Positions 45,936 to 54,763 of a DNA stretch of 64,000 nt are shown in pieces. Positions within the stretch are counted from its first letter, which is position 1, and the number at the start of each line of letters is the position of its first letter. Under the pieces are notes generated by a model. That model had not been told where the DNA came from and ran no database searches. It saw only the letters and a list, made by a program, of their open reading frames with translations. Source of the stretch: Neisseria musculi (GTDB lineage Bacteria > Pseudomonadota > Gammaproteobacteria > Burkholderiales > Neisseriaceae); NCBI RefSeq assembly GCF_014297595.2, contig NZ_CP060414.2, positions 1,488,001 through 1,552,000 on the forward strand, written 5' to 3'. The position numbers and the translations under genes are program-made.

Positions 45936-46188
45936 AAACCGTTTGGCTTTAACACTGCTGTTCCGCGAGTATTGCAGCCTGTGCCGCAAAATGCGCAATG
46001 CCCTGCTGCCCTATCAAGCCGAATACGGATTTGATTTGGAAATCATCGATGTGGACAGCCACCCGCAGCTGGAAGAAAAATACAACGAACTCGTGCCCGT
46101 TTTGCTGCACGGCCACACCGAAATCTGCCATTGGTTTTTAGACGAACCCAAATTGCAGGCTTTTTTGCACGCCTGCCGCCAGAGTTAA
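45925..46188 (+). CDS. Glutaredoxin family protein (DUF836)
   Basis: 87 residues from ATG 45925, preceded by AGAAGGAAGC. The thioredoxin-like fold begins LTLLFREYCSLCRKMRNALL with a CSLC redox motif near residues 16-19, then DLEIIDVDSHPQLEEKYNEL and VPVLLHGHTEICHWFLDE (the cis-proline loop). It overlaps pcnB and is probably coupled to it. The start codon itself is inside an AT-type uptake sequence, ATGCCGTCTGAA, which encodes the first residues MPSE. Function is a disulfide or glutathione exchange by family; partner unknown. Confidence 0.85.
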   Translation: MPSENRLALTLLFREYCSLCRKMRNALLPYQAEYGFDLEIIDVDSHPQLEEKYNELVPVLLHGHTEICHWFLDEPKLQAFLHACRQS

Positions 46189-46222
46189 ACCACTTGTTTG
46201 GCAACCGCTCCCTGCAAATTTC

Positions 46223-46255
46223 AGGCCGTCTGAAAACAATTTGTTCAGACGGCCT
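46223..46255 (+). terminator. Uptake-sequence hairpin after the glutaredoxin-like gene
   Basis: AGGCCGTCTGAA, nine bases, TTCAGACGGCCT, about 35 bp after the stop. Confidence 0.65.
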
Positions 46256-46323
46256 GATATCTTTGTGCCGCGCCGCAAAAACCCTTACACTACCCGCTTT
46301 CACCGCCACAAAAAGGAACCACC

Positions 46324-46593
46324 ATGAGAAGCCGCCGTTTACGCGAACTGCTTGAATTGCTGCAACCCTATTGGTCGAAAGACCCCGAGCTGAACCTCAC
46401 GCAGGTTTTGCAGAAAATCGCCGCCGAAGCGGGCTTTCACAAACCGCTTGCCGAGCTGACAGACGAAGTGGTTATCTACCACCTGAAAATGAGCAGCCTC
46501 GGCAGACACGAACCCGTTCCGGGCGTGCAGAAAGATTATGAAGAAGACTTCAAAACCGCCCTGCTCAAAGCGCGCGGCATCATCAAAGAATAA
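46324..46593 (+). CDS. YihD family protein (DUF1040)
   Basis: 89 residues that align by eye with E. coli Yih[53 protein letters not shown] and the very constant C-terminus [20 protein letters not shown]. YihD has no established biochemical role. AAAGGAACC precedes the ATG. It stands alone between two uptake-sequence regions, upstream of recB. Confidence 0.85.
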   Translation: MRSRRLRELLELLQPYWSKDPELNLTQVLQKIAAEAGFHKPLAELTDEVVIYHLKMSSLGRHEPVPGVQKDYEEDFKTALLKARGIIKE

Positions 46594-46739
46594 AACAGAG
46601 AGCGGAATCCAAAACCATTTGCGTGCGCCCATGCCCGCACACGATACCGGCGCAGCAAACACCGGCATGAATTTGCAAACGCTTCAGGCCGTCTGAATCA
46701 TCAAAACCGCCCTACTTCCAACCTATTTTCCAACCCGCC

Positions 46740-49700
46740 ATGCACGCACAGCCGTTTGACCCGCTCGCCATTGCCGTTGAAGGCACCAACCTGATTGAAG
46801 CCTCGGCCGGCACAGGCAAAACCTACAACATCGCCGCCCTCTTCACCCGCCTGATTGTGCTCGAAAAAATGCCGGTGGAAAGCATATTGGTGGTTACGTT
46901 TACCAAAGCTGCCACCGCCGAGCTGAAAACCCGCCTGCGCGCGCGCTTGGACGATGCCTTGTCGGCGTTGGAACACGGCGGCACTTCAGACGGCCTGCAA
47001 AACCACTACCTCAGCCGCCACCCCGGCGACGGCTTTATCCTGCCGCTGCTGCAGCAAGCCCTGCAGCACGAAAGCCGCGAAAGGCTGATGGTTCGCCTGC
47101 AGGCCGCCATCAGTCGATTCGACAATGCCTCGATTTACACCATACACGGCTTCTGCCAGCGGCTGCTGCGCGACTATGCCTTTTTGTGCCAAGTGCCGTT
47201 CGATGTCTCGCTCACCGGCGACACCCGCGAACGCCTGCTCACGCCCGCGCAGGATTTCTGGCGCGAAAAAGTGTCGCCCAACCCGTTGTTGGCACAATTG
47301 GTGTTCAAAAACCGGCAAACCCCGCAAACCGCGCTGGCGGCCGTCAAACACTTTACCGGCCGCCCTTATTTGGTTTTCAGACGGCCTGAGAGCGATTTAG
47401 CCGCAAGCTACGCTGCGGCAGAACAAAGCTGGCAGGAAATCCGCACCGCCCTGCCCGCTTTGGAAGAAAAATTCTGGACGCTGTTTGCCACCGTTTTAAA
47501 CGGCACCTATTTCAAAAAGCCTTCCTATCAAGAACTCTTCGCCACCCTGCAACAGGCCGCCGCACACAACCGCCTGCCCGAGGTGCCGCAAGAAGCCAAG
47601 AAAAAGGAAGATTTTTTCAAACGTTTGGAAAACCTTTCTGCCGAAACCCTGCCCGGCAAAATCAAAAAAGGCAAAACGCTAGATGCCCAAACGCAGGCCG
47701 GGTTCGACAAACTGGCCGCGTTCGGCCGCCAACTGGCCGGCATTGCCCAAACCGAACAAAACGCCCTTGCCGCCCTTTATTTCGATCTGCTCGACTATCT
47801 TGCCGCCGCGCTGGCCGAACACAAAAAAAACCACCGCGAGCGGGTGTTTGACGATTTACTGCTCGATGTTTACCACGCCCTCGCCACCGGCGCACACGCC
47901 GATGCGCTGGCGCAAGCTGCCGCAGCCGACTGGCAGGCCGCACTGATAGACGAATTCCAAGACACCGACCCGCTGCAATACACCATCTTCAGCCGTCTGT
48001 TTGCCGGGCAAAACCGCCCGCTGTTTTTGGTGGGCGACCCCAAACAGGCCATTTACAGCTTTCGCGGCGCCGATATCCACGCCTATCTGCAGGCCGCGCA
48101 CGATGCCGGCAAACGCTACACGCTGGCAGTCAACCACCGCAGCCACGGTAAGCTGATACGCAGCATCAACGCCCTTTTCCGGCTAAAAAACCGCCCGTTC
48201 GTCATCGACCATATCGGCTATGCCGATGTGGGTGCCTCACGCGAAACCTGCCGTCTGAACGCCGGCGGCAGCGCCATACAGGTGCGCTGGCTCAACCGCC
48301 CCGATGAAAACAGCAACAAAGACATGCTGCGCAGCCGTGCCGCCGCATACTGCGCCGATGAAATCGCCGGCCTGCTCAACCAAGCCGCAGCAGGCCGTCT
48401 GAACTACCGCAAACATCCCGATGATGCCGGAAAACCGCTGCAGTCGGGGCAGATTGCCGTATTGGTGCGCACCTACAACGAAGGGCGGATGGCGGCCGCC
48501 GAATTGAAAAAACGCGGCATTCAAAGCGTGTTGTTAAGCCGCGAATCGGTGTTTGCCACCGAAGAAGCCGCAGCCGTTGCCGCCCTGCTCGGCTTTTGGC
48601 TGCAGCCGCACGACACCGGGCCGCTGCGTTTCGTGCTCGGCGGCGTGCTGTTCAACCAAACAGCCGCCGAACTCTACGCCCTCAACCGTGATGAAAACAG
48701 CCTGCTCGAATGGATGGCATCGGCACACGATGCTGCCGAAACCTGGCAGCAATACGGCATTTACGCCGCCATGCAGCAGTTTGCCGCGCGCCACGGCATT
48801 GAAGAGCGGCTGCTGGCCGAAGGCAACGAACGCAGCCTCACCAACTATCACCAGATTATCGAAAGGCTGGCCGAAGAAAGCGGACACAACCTCGGCCCCG
48901 CCCCGCTGCACCAATGGCTGCTCTCGCAAATTCAGACGGCCGCCGACAACACCGCCCACCCCGACAACAACCTGCTGCGGCTGGAAAGCGATGAAAACCT
49001 GGTGCAAATCGTAACCATGCACGCCGCCAAAGGCTTGCAGTATCCCGTGGTATTCTGCCCGTTTGTGTGGGACAGCAAAAAGCCCGAAAACCACTGGCAG
49101 ATTCTCCACCGCAACGGACAGGCCGAACTGCTCGCCCCCCACCAGCCCGATGAAGCCGACAGCAGCCGCCTTGCCGATGAAAACCTCAGCGAAAACCTTC
49201 GCCTGCTCTACGTTGCCCTTACCCGTGCCGAAGAGCGCCTGACCGTGTATGCCGCACATTGCAGCGACACCCCCCGCAACCCGCTGGCCTATCTGCTCGA
49301 AGGCGGCACAGACGCAGGCCGCGCCGAAACCGAAGCTGCCTATACCGCCGCCGCAAAAACCGAGCGGGCCGCCAAATTGAAGCGCAACTGGCAGCAGTTT
49401 ATTGCAAACGCCCCCCCCAACACCGATTTTGCGTTCACCGAAGACATACCGCCGGCGGCAAACTACCGGCCGCCGGCGGCTTCAGACGGCCGCTATCTGG
49501 CGCAAAACCTGCCTGTCCGGCTGTTTGAAACCATAAACCACACCAGCTTCACCGGTTTAAGCCGCCAAACCCGCCACCGCAGCGGAGATAGGGAGCAGGC
49601 CGGCGAAGAGCTGCAACCGACCATCGATCTGGCCGAAACCGGTGATGCGCCCGTATTCAGGCCGTCTGAAAACCCACCAAGCCCGGGCGGGCGCGATATC

Positions 49701-50390
49701 CATGCTTTTGCGCGCGGAGCCGATGCCGGCGTTTGCCTGCACGAAATTTTAGAGCAGTTTGACTTTTCCACCCCCGCATCCGACCAAAGCGATCTCGTGC
49801 GCACCGTCCTTGAACGCTACGGCTTCGAGCCGCATTGGCAGCAGGCCGTTGAAACCATGCTCGACCACACCCGTTCTGCACCGCTGGGCAGCGGCACGCT
49901 CGCCGACACGCCCACAAAACGCCGCCGCGCCGAAATGGCATTCACGCTGCATATGCACGACTTCACGCTCAAACACCTGCAGCAATGGTTTGCCCGCCCC
50001 GATAACGGCCTGCCCGCCGAGTGTGCCGCTGCCGCCCAACTCTTGGATTTTAACGATGTAAAAGGCTTTCTCAACGGCTTTATCGATATGGTGTGCCTGC
50101 ATTCAGACGGCCTCGTTACCCTAATCGATTATAAGTCCAACCATCTCGGGCCAACCGCCGCCGATTACCACCAGGCGGCCATGAACGAAGCGGTGGCACA
50201 CCACCACTATTACCTGCAGGCCTTGATTTACGCCATTGCCGCCGCACGCTATTTCCGTTCACGGCAACAGCCTGTGCAGAAAATCGCCGTACGCTATCTC
50301 TTTCTGCGCGGCCTTAACGGCAGCGGCAACGGCATTTGGGCTTGGGATTTCGATATCGGGCTGCTGTCCGGCTGGCTGGAAAACGGCTGA
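46740..50390 (+). CDS. recB: Exodeoxyribonuclease V beta subunit
   Basis: RecB of RecBCD: 3'-5' helicase and nuclease that starts double-strand break repair. The 1216-residue protein has Walker A EASAGTGKTYNIAALFTRL near 18-36, the SF1A motif II LIDEFQDTDPLQYTIF near 402, GDPKQAIYSFRGADI near 432, VTMHAAKGLQYPVVF near 758 and the C-terminal nuclease with FIDMVCLHSDGLVTLIDYKS (Asp and Lys of the active site). Its exonuclease partner genes recC and recD are not in the window. At least seven uptake sequences lie within the gene, far more than in any neighbour. No frameshift is seen. Confidence 0.96.
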   Translation: MHAQPFDPLAIAVEGTNLIEASAGTGKTYNIAALFTRLIVLEKMPVESILVVTFTKAATAELKTRLRARLDDALSALEHGGTSDGLQNHYLSRHPGDGFILPLLQQALQHESRERLMVRLQAAISRFDNASIYTIHGFCQRLLRDYAFLCQVPFDVSLTGDTRERLLTPAQDFWREKVSPNPLLAQLVFKNRQTPQTALAAVKHFTGRPYLVFRRPESDLAASYAAAEQSWQEIRTALPALEEKFWTLFATVLNGTYFKKPSYQELFATLQQAAAHNRLPEVPQEAKKKEDFFKRLENLSAETLPGKIKKGKTLDAQTQAGFDKLAAFGRQLAGIAQTEQNALAALYFDLLDYLAAALAEHKKNHRERVFDDLLLDVYHALATGAHADALAQAAAADWQAALIDEFQDTDPLQYTIFSRLFAGQNRPLFLVGDPKQAIYSFRGADIHAYLQAAHDAGKRYTLAVNHRSHGKLIRSINALFRLKNRPFVIDHIGYADVGASRETCRLNAGGSAIQVRWLNRPDENSNKDMLRSRAAAYCADEIAGLLNQAAAGRLNYRKHPDDAGKPLQSGQIAVLVRTYNEGRMAAAELKKRGIQSVLLSRESVFATEEAAAVAALLGFWLQPHDTGPLRFVLGGVLFNQTAAELYALNRDENSLLEWMASAHDAAETWQQYGIYAAMQQFAARHGIEERLLAEGNERSLTNYHQIIERLAEESGHNLGPAPLHQWLLSQIQTAADNTAHPDNNLLRLESDENLVQIVTMHAAKGLQYPVVFCPFVWDSKKPENHWQILHRNGQAELLAPHQPDEADSSRLADENLSENLRLLYVALTRAEERLTVYAAHCSDTPRNPLAYLLEGGTDAGRAETEAAYTAAAKTERAAKLKRNWQQFIANAPPNTDFAFTEDIPPAANYRPPAASDGRYLAQNLPVRLFETINHTSFTGLSRQTRHRSGDREQAGEELQPTIDLAETGDAPVFRPSENPPSPGGRDIHAFARGADAGVCLHEILEQFDFSTPASDQSDLVRTVLERYGFEPHWQQAVETMLDHTRSAPLGSGTLADTPTKRRRAEMAFTLHMHDFTLKHLQQWFARPDNGLPAECAAAAQLLDFNDVKGFLNGFIDMVCLHSDGLVTLIDYKSNHLGPTAADYHQAAMNEAVAHHHYYLQALIYAIAAARYFRSRQQPVQKIAVRYLFLRGLNGSGNGIWAWDFDIGLLSGWLENG

Positions 50391-50452
50391 GTCTGTTACG
50401 TTTATTTTATGGTTCAGCCAAAATACAAACGATACCGCCCTTCCGTGCCGCC

Positions 50453-50608
50453 CATAGTGAGCCCGCTTTATTTGGATTGCGGCTCTGCTGCGCCCCAGCC
50501 CAAAGAGCACGGTTTTGCCGGCCGCTAAAGCGGCAGTGTAGCCGGCTCCATATTGTCTGTGCGGCCTGCGGCCCTGCTCCGTATCGAAAACAAAGCGGAT
50601 TCACCATA
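50453..50608 (+). repeat. Copy 4 of the ~155-bp repeat
   Basis: Ends CATAGTGAGCCCGCTTTATT and, on the other strand, TATGGTGAATCCGCTTTGTT: at least 20 positions of each end correspond. The middle has CAAAGAGCACGGTTTTGCC and AGCCGGCTCCATATTGTCTG. Length 156 bp. This is the best preserved copy. Confidence 0.65.
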
Positions 50609-50740
50609 CGCTGTATCGGTTCGGCATCTGTTTCGTTTTATTTCGATTCCACATCAAAACCTTGATGCTGCCACACACCAAACTGCACACCAAAAACGCA
50701 GCCCCATAAACACCTGAAGCCGTCTGAAAACAAGGCGCAA

Positions 50741-50771
50741 AGAAAACGGCATACCCTTAAGTATGCCGTTT
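50741..50771 (-). terminator. Rho-independent terminator of bfrB
   Basis: AAACGGCATAC, CCTTAA, GTATGCCGTTT: perfect 11-bp stem, followed on the minus strand by TTCTTT. About 50 bp past the bfrB stop. Confidence 0.8.
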
Positions 50772-50819
50772 GTTGGCCGGTACTCAATAAGACTGCTGTA
50801 TTTGGCAGTGGTTTGTGTG

Positions 50820-51293
50820 TCAGTCCTCTTGCGCCCCGGTTTGCAGATAATTGTGCAGACCCATGCCGGCAATCAGCTCCTGCTGGGTTTCCAGCCAATC
50901 AATATGCTCTTCGTTGATGTCTTTCAGTTTTTCGAGCAAATCGCGCGAAACATAATCCTGCTTCTCTTCGCACAATGCAATTGCCTCCACCAACGCGGTG
51001 TGCTTTTTCTGCTCTTGGGTCAAATCGCACTCAATGATTTCTTCAGCGCTCTCGCCAATCAACAGCTTGCCCAGATCCTGCAGATTGGGCAGACCTTCAA
51101 GCAGCAAAACACGCCCAATAATATCATCGGCAGCTTTCATTTCCACGATAGACTGCTTGTAGAAATGTTCGCCCAACTCCTCAAGCCCCCAGTTTTTCAA
51201 AATGCGGGCATGCAGGAAATATTGGTTGATGGTTACCAGCAGCAAACCCAAGTTTTTGTTTAGCTCGCGGATAACCAAACGGTCGCCTTGCAT
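50820..51293 (-). CDS. bfrB: Bacterioferritin, heme-type subunit B
   Basis: 157-residue bacterioferritin subunit. Met52 ([10 protein letters not shown]), the axial heme ligand, is present. Of the six ferroxidase ligands of E. coli Bfr, Glu18 is replaced by Leu and His54 by Ala, while Glu51 and the EEHIDW Glu/His pair remain. So this subunit should bind heme but have a poor or absent ferroxidase site. It pairs with BfrA, which shows the reverse. Neisseria assembles a mixed 24-mer for iron storage and peroxide protection. It is 24 bp after bfrA and ends at a strong terminator. Confidence 0.94.
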   Translation of the reverse strand: MQGDRLVIRELNKNLGLLLVTINQYFLHARILKNWGLEELGEHFYKQSIVEMKAADDIIGRVLLLEGLPNLQDLGKLLIGESAEEIIECDLTQEQKKHTALVEAIALCEEKQDYVSRDLLEKLKDINEEHIDWLETQQELIAGMGLHNYLQTGAQED

Positions 51294-51317
51294 GACAATC
51301 TCCTTTCAGACGGCCTG

Positions 51318-51782
51318 TTACAGCTGGCTTTGCAGGTAGTTTTGAATACCCACCAAATCAATCAGGCGCAATTGTTGTTCGAGCCAGTGGGCGTGATCCT
51401 CTTCAGTGTCTTTCAATTGCGCGACCATCAGTTCGCGGGTAACGTAGTCCTGCTTTTCTTCGCACAATTTGATGCCTTTTTTCAGCGCATCGCGCACTTC
51501 GTATTCGGTATTCAAATCTGCTTTAAGCGCAGATGCCACATCTTCGCCCACGTTGATTTCGGCAGGAACCATTTTCGGAGTGCCGCCCAACATCAGGATA
51601 CGGCGGATAAAATCCTCCGCATGCTGGGTTTCTTCTTCCATTTCGTGATTCAAACGCTCAAACAATTTGCTGTAGCCCCATTCGGCATACATGCGTGAGT
51701 GAATGAAATATTGGTCGCGCGCGGCCAATTCTCCCGCCAGCAATTCATTCATATAATCAATAATAGCTTTATCGCCTTGCAT
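51318..51782 (-). CDS. bfrA: Bacterioferritin, ferroxidase-type subunit A
   Basis: 154-residue bacterioferritin subunit from ATG 51782 ([10 protein letters not shown]), preceded by AAAGGA. Ferroxidase ligands Glu18, Glu51 and His54 are in place ([24 protein letters not shown]), together with the EEDHAHW pair. Position 52 is Thr instead of the heme-ligating Met. It therefore complements BfrB. The 28 upstream codons of the frame are not family-like. It is the first gene of bfrA-bfrB; a sigma70-like promoter lies about 50 bp upstream. An uptake sequence separates the two genes. Confidence 0.94.
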   Translation of the reverse strand: MQGDKAIIDYMNELLAGELAARDQYFIHSRMYAEWGYSKLFERLNHEMEEETQHAEDFIRRILMLGGTPKMVPAEINVGEDVASALKADLNTEYEVRDALKKGIKLCEEKQDYVTRELMVAQLKDTEEDHAHWLEQQLRLIDLVGIQNYLQSQL

Positions 51783-51831
51783 GATGTGTCCTTTCGTTTG
51801 TGTTTCGGTTTTGCATGTCTGCTTGGTTAAA

Positions 51832-51860
51832 ATTGTAAGCAACAAACCTGGTTTACACAA
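51832..51860 (-). promoter_or_regulatory. Probable bfrA promoter
   Basis: Minus strand TTGTGT (51860-51855), 17-bp spacer, TACAAT (51837-51832), 50 bp before the bfrA start. Confidence 0.5.
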
Positions 51861-52180
51861 ACTTTCCATTTAAAATACAAACAATTATCAAAGGTAACAA
51901 CTGCTCGGAAAAACCGTTTGAAAAACTAATGGCTTGTTTCCGTTTGATTTTCGTTGCGCTTAATATTAATAATTTATTGCAACGCGGTTTTTTATTTACA
52001 AAATTTAACTTTAAAAAAATCAACCAAACCGCAACACCCCCCTTCCACTCCGCCCCATTCAGCTTGGGTCGTGTTTTTTATCTTTATTTTCAACCATGTT
52101 ATAAATTATTTCTTTTCGCTTATTAAAATAATTTATCGCCGCTGCCACATAGATAACTGAAAGAAACCAAACGAATACCA

Positions 52181-52189
52181 TGTTATAAT
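52181..52189 (+). promoter_or_regulatory. Extended -10 element of typA
   Basis: TG-T-TATAAT at 52181-52189, 37 bp before the typA ATG. No good -35 is visible, as usual for extended -10 promoters. Confidence 0.55.
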
Positions 52190-52225
52190 ACGCGGTTATT
52201 TTTAGCTATCAGGCTGTTTGAAACC

Positions 52226-54037
52226 ATGAAACAAATCCGCAATATCGCTATCATCGCCCACGTCGATCACGGCAAAACCACACTGGTCGATCAACTTCTG
52301 CGGCAATCCGGCACGTTCCGCGCCAACCAGCAGGTTGACGAGCGCGTGATGGACAGCAACGATATCGAAAAAGAACGCGGCATCACCATTCTCGCCAAAA
52401 ACACCGCCATCGAATACGAAGGCTACCACATCAACATTGTCGATACTCCCGGACATGCCGATTTCGGCGGCGAAGTGGAGCGTGTTTTAGGCATGGTCGA
52501 TTGCGTAGTGCTGCTGGTCGATGCACAGGAAGGCCCGATGCCGCAAACCCGTTTCGTAACCAAAAAAGCCTTGGCGCTCGGCCTGCGCCCGATTGTAGTC
52601 ATTAACAAAATCGACAAACCTTCCGCCCGCCCGAGCTGGGTAATCGATCAAACTTTCGAGCTTTTCGACAAACTCGGCGCTACCGATGAACAGCTTGATT
52701 TCCCCATTGTTTACGCATCCGGCCTTTCCGGTTTTGCCAAACTGGAAGAAAGCGATGAAAGCAGCGATATGCGCCCGCTGTTTGAAACCATTCTGAAACA
52801 CACCCCGCCCCCTTCCGGCAGTGCCGGCGAAACCCTGCAATTGCAGATTTCCCAACTCGACTACGACAACTACACCGGCCGTCTCGGCATCGGCCGCATT
52901 CTCAACGGCCGCATCAAACCCGGTCAAGCGGTCGCGGTGATGAACCACGAAAAACAGGTAGCGCAAGGCCGCATCAACCAGCTGCTGGGCTTCAAAGGCT
53001 TGGAGCGTGTGCCGCTTGAAGAAGCAGAGGCCGGCGACATCGTGATTATCTCCGGCCTTGACAACATCGGTATCGGCGTAACCATTTCCGATAAAGACAA
53101 CCCAGTCGGCCTGCCCATGCTCAGCGTGGACGAGCCCACCCTCACCATGGACTTTATGGTCAACACCAGCCCGCTGGCCGGCACTGAAGGAAAGTTTGTA
53201 ACCAGCCGCCAAATCCGCGACCGCCTCAACAAAGAATTGCTTACCAACGTAGCCCTGCGCGTGGAAGACACCGCAGATGCCGATATTTTCCGCGTATCCG
53301 GTCGCGGCGAGCTGCACCTGACCATTCTGTTGGAAAACATGCGCCGTGAAGGTTATGAATTGGCCGTAGGCAAACCACGCGTGGTGTACCGCGAAATCAA
53401 CGGTCAAAAATGCGAGCCGTATGAAAACCTCACCGTTGACGTACCCGATGACAACCAAGGCGCAGTAATGGAAGAGCTCGGCCGCCGCCGTGGCGAATTA
53501 ACCAATATGGAAAGCGATGGCAACGGCCGCACCCGCCTCGAATACCATATCCCCGCCCGCGGCCTGATCGGCTTCCAAGGCGAATTCATGACACTCACCC
53601 GGGGCATCGGCCTGATGAGCCACGTTTTTGACGACTACGCTCCCGTAAAGCCCGATATGCCCGGCCGCCACAACGGTGTGCTGGTATCACAGGAACAAGG
53701 TGAGGCCGTTGCCTACGCCCTGTGGAACCTCGAAGACCGCGGCCGCATGTTTGTGTCGCCCGGCGAAAAAATCTACGAAGGCATGATTATCGGCATCCAC
53801 AGCCGCGACAATGATTTGGTGGTCAACCCGCTCAAAGGCAAAAAACTCACCAACGTGCGCGCCAGCGGCACCGATGAAGCCGTGCGCCTGACCACGCCGA
53901 TCAAACTCACACTGGAGAGCGCGGTCGAGTTTATCGATGATGACGAGCTGGTGGAAATCACCCCCCAATCCATCAGGCTGCGCAAGCGTTATCTGCAGGA
54001 ACACGAACGCCGCAAGCATTTCAAAAAACCAGATTAA
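52226..54037 (+). CDS. typA: Translational GTPase TypA/BipA
   Basis: 603-residue ribosome-binding GTPase of the EF-G superfamily, involved in 50S assembly and stress adaptation. Motifs: G1 [17 protein letters not shown] near 8-24, switch region [14 protein letters not shown] near 51, G3 [15 protein letters not shown] near 72-86, G4 [12 protein letters not shown] near 127. The domain V EF-G-like part and the unique C-terminal domain ([20 protein letters not shown] onward, ending [16 protein letters not shown]) are complete. No uptake sequence is inside the gene, but a pair follows it as a hairpin. Confidence 0.97.
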   Translation: MKQIRNIAIIAHVDHGKTTLVDQLLRQSGTFRANQQVDERVMDSNDIEKERGITILAKNTAIEYEGYHINIVDTPGHADFGGEVERVLGMVDCVVLLVDAQEGPMPQTRFVTKKALALGLRPIVVINKIDKPSARPSWVIDQTFELFDKLGATDEQLDFPIVYASGLSGFAKLEESDESSDMRPLFETILKHTPPPSGSAGETLQLQISQLDYDNYTGRLGIGRILNGRIKPGQAVAVMNHEKQVAQGRINQLLGFKGLERVPLEEAEAGDIVIISGLDNIGIGVTISDKDNPVGLPMLSVDEPTLTMDFMVNTSPLAGTEGKFVTSRQIRDRLNKELLTNVALRVEDTADADIFRVSGRGELHLTILLENMRREGYELAVGKPRVVYREINGQKCEPYENLTVDVPDDNQGAVMEELGRRRGELTNMESDGNGRTRLEYHIPARGLIGFQGEFMTLTRGIGLMSHVFDDYAPVKPDMPGRHNGVLVSQEQGEAVAYALWNLEDRGRMFVSPGEKIYEGMIIGIHSRDNDLVVNPLKGKKLTNVRASGTDEAVRLTTPIKLTLESAVEFIDDDELVEITPQSIRLRKRYLQEHERRKHFKKPD

Positions 54038-54055
54038 TCCCACCGTTTAAATGCC

Positions 54056-54086
54056 AGGCCGTCTGAAAATGTTTTTCAGACGGCCT
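54056..54086 (+). terminator. Uptake-sequence hairpin after typA
   Basis: CCAGGCCGTCTGAAAA and TTTTTCAGACGGCCTGG, a long stem 17 bp past the stop. Confidence 0.8.
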
Positions 54087-54490
54087 GGCGTTGATAAACA
54101 TACCGCGCCCCGCCACAACCGCCCCGCGCATACCGGAAAACCCGTATCAGCGGTATAACCACCCCGCTTTAATACTCATTACAACATTGACACAACATTG
54201 ACCCGCCTTTACCCCGCCCGTTAAATAACCGCACTCCATTTCTGCTGCCGCCTTGCCATGCCATATGCGAAAGCCTGCGGCCCGCTGCTTTATGTTGTAA
54301 ATGTACAACCCGCCATAACGGATTCTTTTTATCCCGCAACCGCCCAGGCCGTCTGAACACAAATTCCGGCAGGTAAATACCCCGTGCCGAATATTTCCCT
54401 ACGGCCAATCTGCAAAAATCAAGCACAAACCGACCGCAGGCAATACCGGCCGCACAACAAGGCAGACCAAATATGGCAGTGATATTAAAA

Positions 54491-54672
54491 TGCCGGAAAA
54501 GGCCGGACTTTTACGCCTGCCACGCCAAACAGCTTGTATTTTTCCTGCAACAATGGCTTTCCGGTTTTTGCCTATTCTCAAAAATCAGGCCGCTTCAGCG
54601 TGCCTTTAGGCATTCTCGGTTTCTTTAAAACAACCCAAAATGAGCCGCCAAGCAACAACAGAAAGTGTAAAA
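54491..54672 (-). repeat. Copy 2 of the paired ~180-bp intergenic sequence
   Basis: Aligns with 44345-44520. On the minus strand it reads TTTTTTACACTTTC, GCGGCTCATTTTGGGTTG, AATGCCTAAAGGCACGCTG and CTGATTTTTGAGAATAGGCA. Both copies lie just upstream of a plus-strand gene. Confidence 0.6.
54578..54613 (-). CDS. Possible 11-residue peptide MPKGTLKRPDF
   Basis: ATG 54613 with AAAGAAACCGAG upstream; stop TGA at 54580-54578. Same length and same first five residues as the frame at 44430-44465. Function unknown. Confidence 0.3.
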   Translation of the reverse strand: MPKGTLKRPDF

Positions 54673-54763
54673 AACGACTCAGTCGGATTGCTCCCTGCCT
54701 ATCCTTATTGCAGCCCAGATCAGCTATACTGCCCGCCTTTCCACACACCGGGCCGTCTGAAAA

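Larger units (their letters stand above)
50391..50819. other. Gap between recB and bfrB
   Basis: No gene. It contains copy 4 of the 155-bp repeat, an uptake sequence at 50717 and the bfrB terminator. Confidence 0.55.
51783..52225. other. AT-rich divergent promoter region of bfrA and typA
   Basis: 443 bp, clearly richer in A and T than its neighbours, with no gene and no uptake sequence. It holds the bfrA and typA promoters. I saw no convincing 19-bp Fur box, although TTGATAATTG (minus strand, near 51890) is a weak partial match. Confidence 0.55.
54087..54763. other. Gap between typA and the epimerase-like gene
   Basis: About 680 bp with no established gene. The left part (to about 54480) has an uptake sequence at 54346 and stretches (CGCCATAACGGATTC near 54310) resembling the 155-bp repeat. 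The right part is copy 2 of the MPKGT repeat. A further uptake sequence at 54751 overlaps the start region of the next gene. Confidence 0.5.

Noticed and set aside
44526-45998. 490-codon minus-strand frame
   Set aside because: Fully antisense to pcnB, whose catalytic motifs are complete.
51870-51900. Fur box upstream of bfrA
   Set aside because: Only a partial match (TTGATAATTG); too weak to claim.
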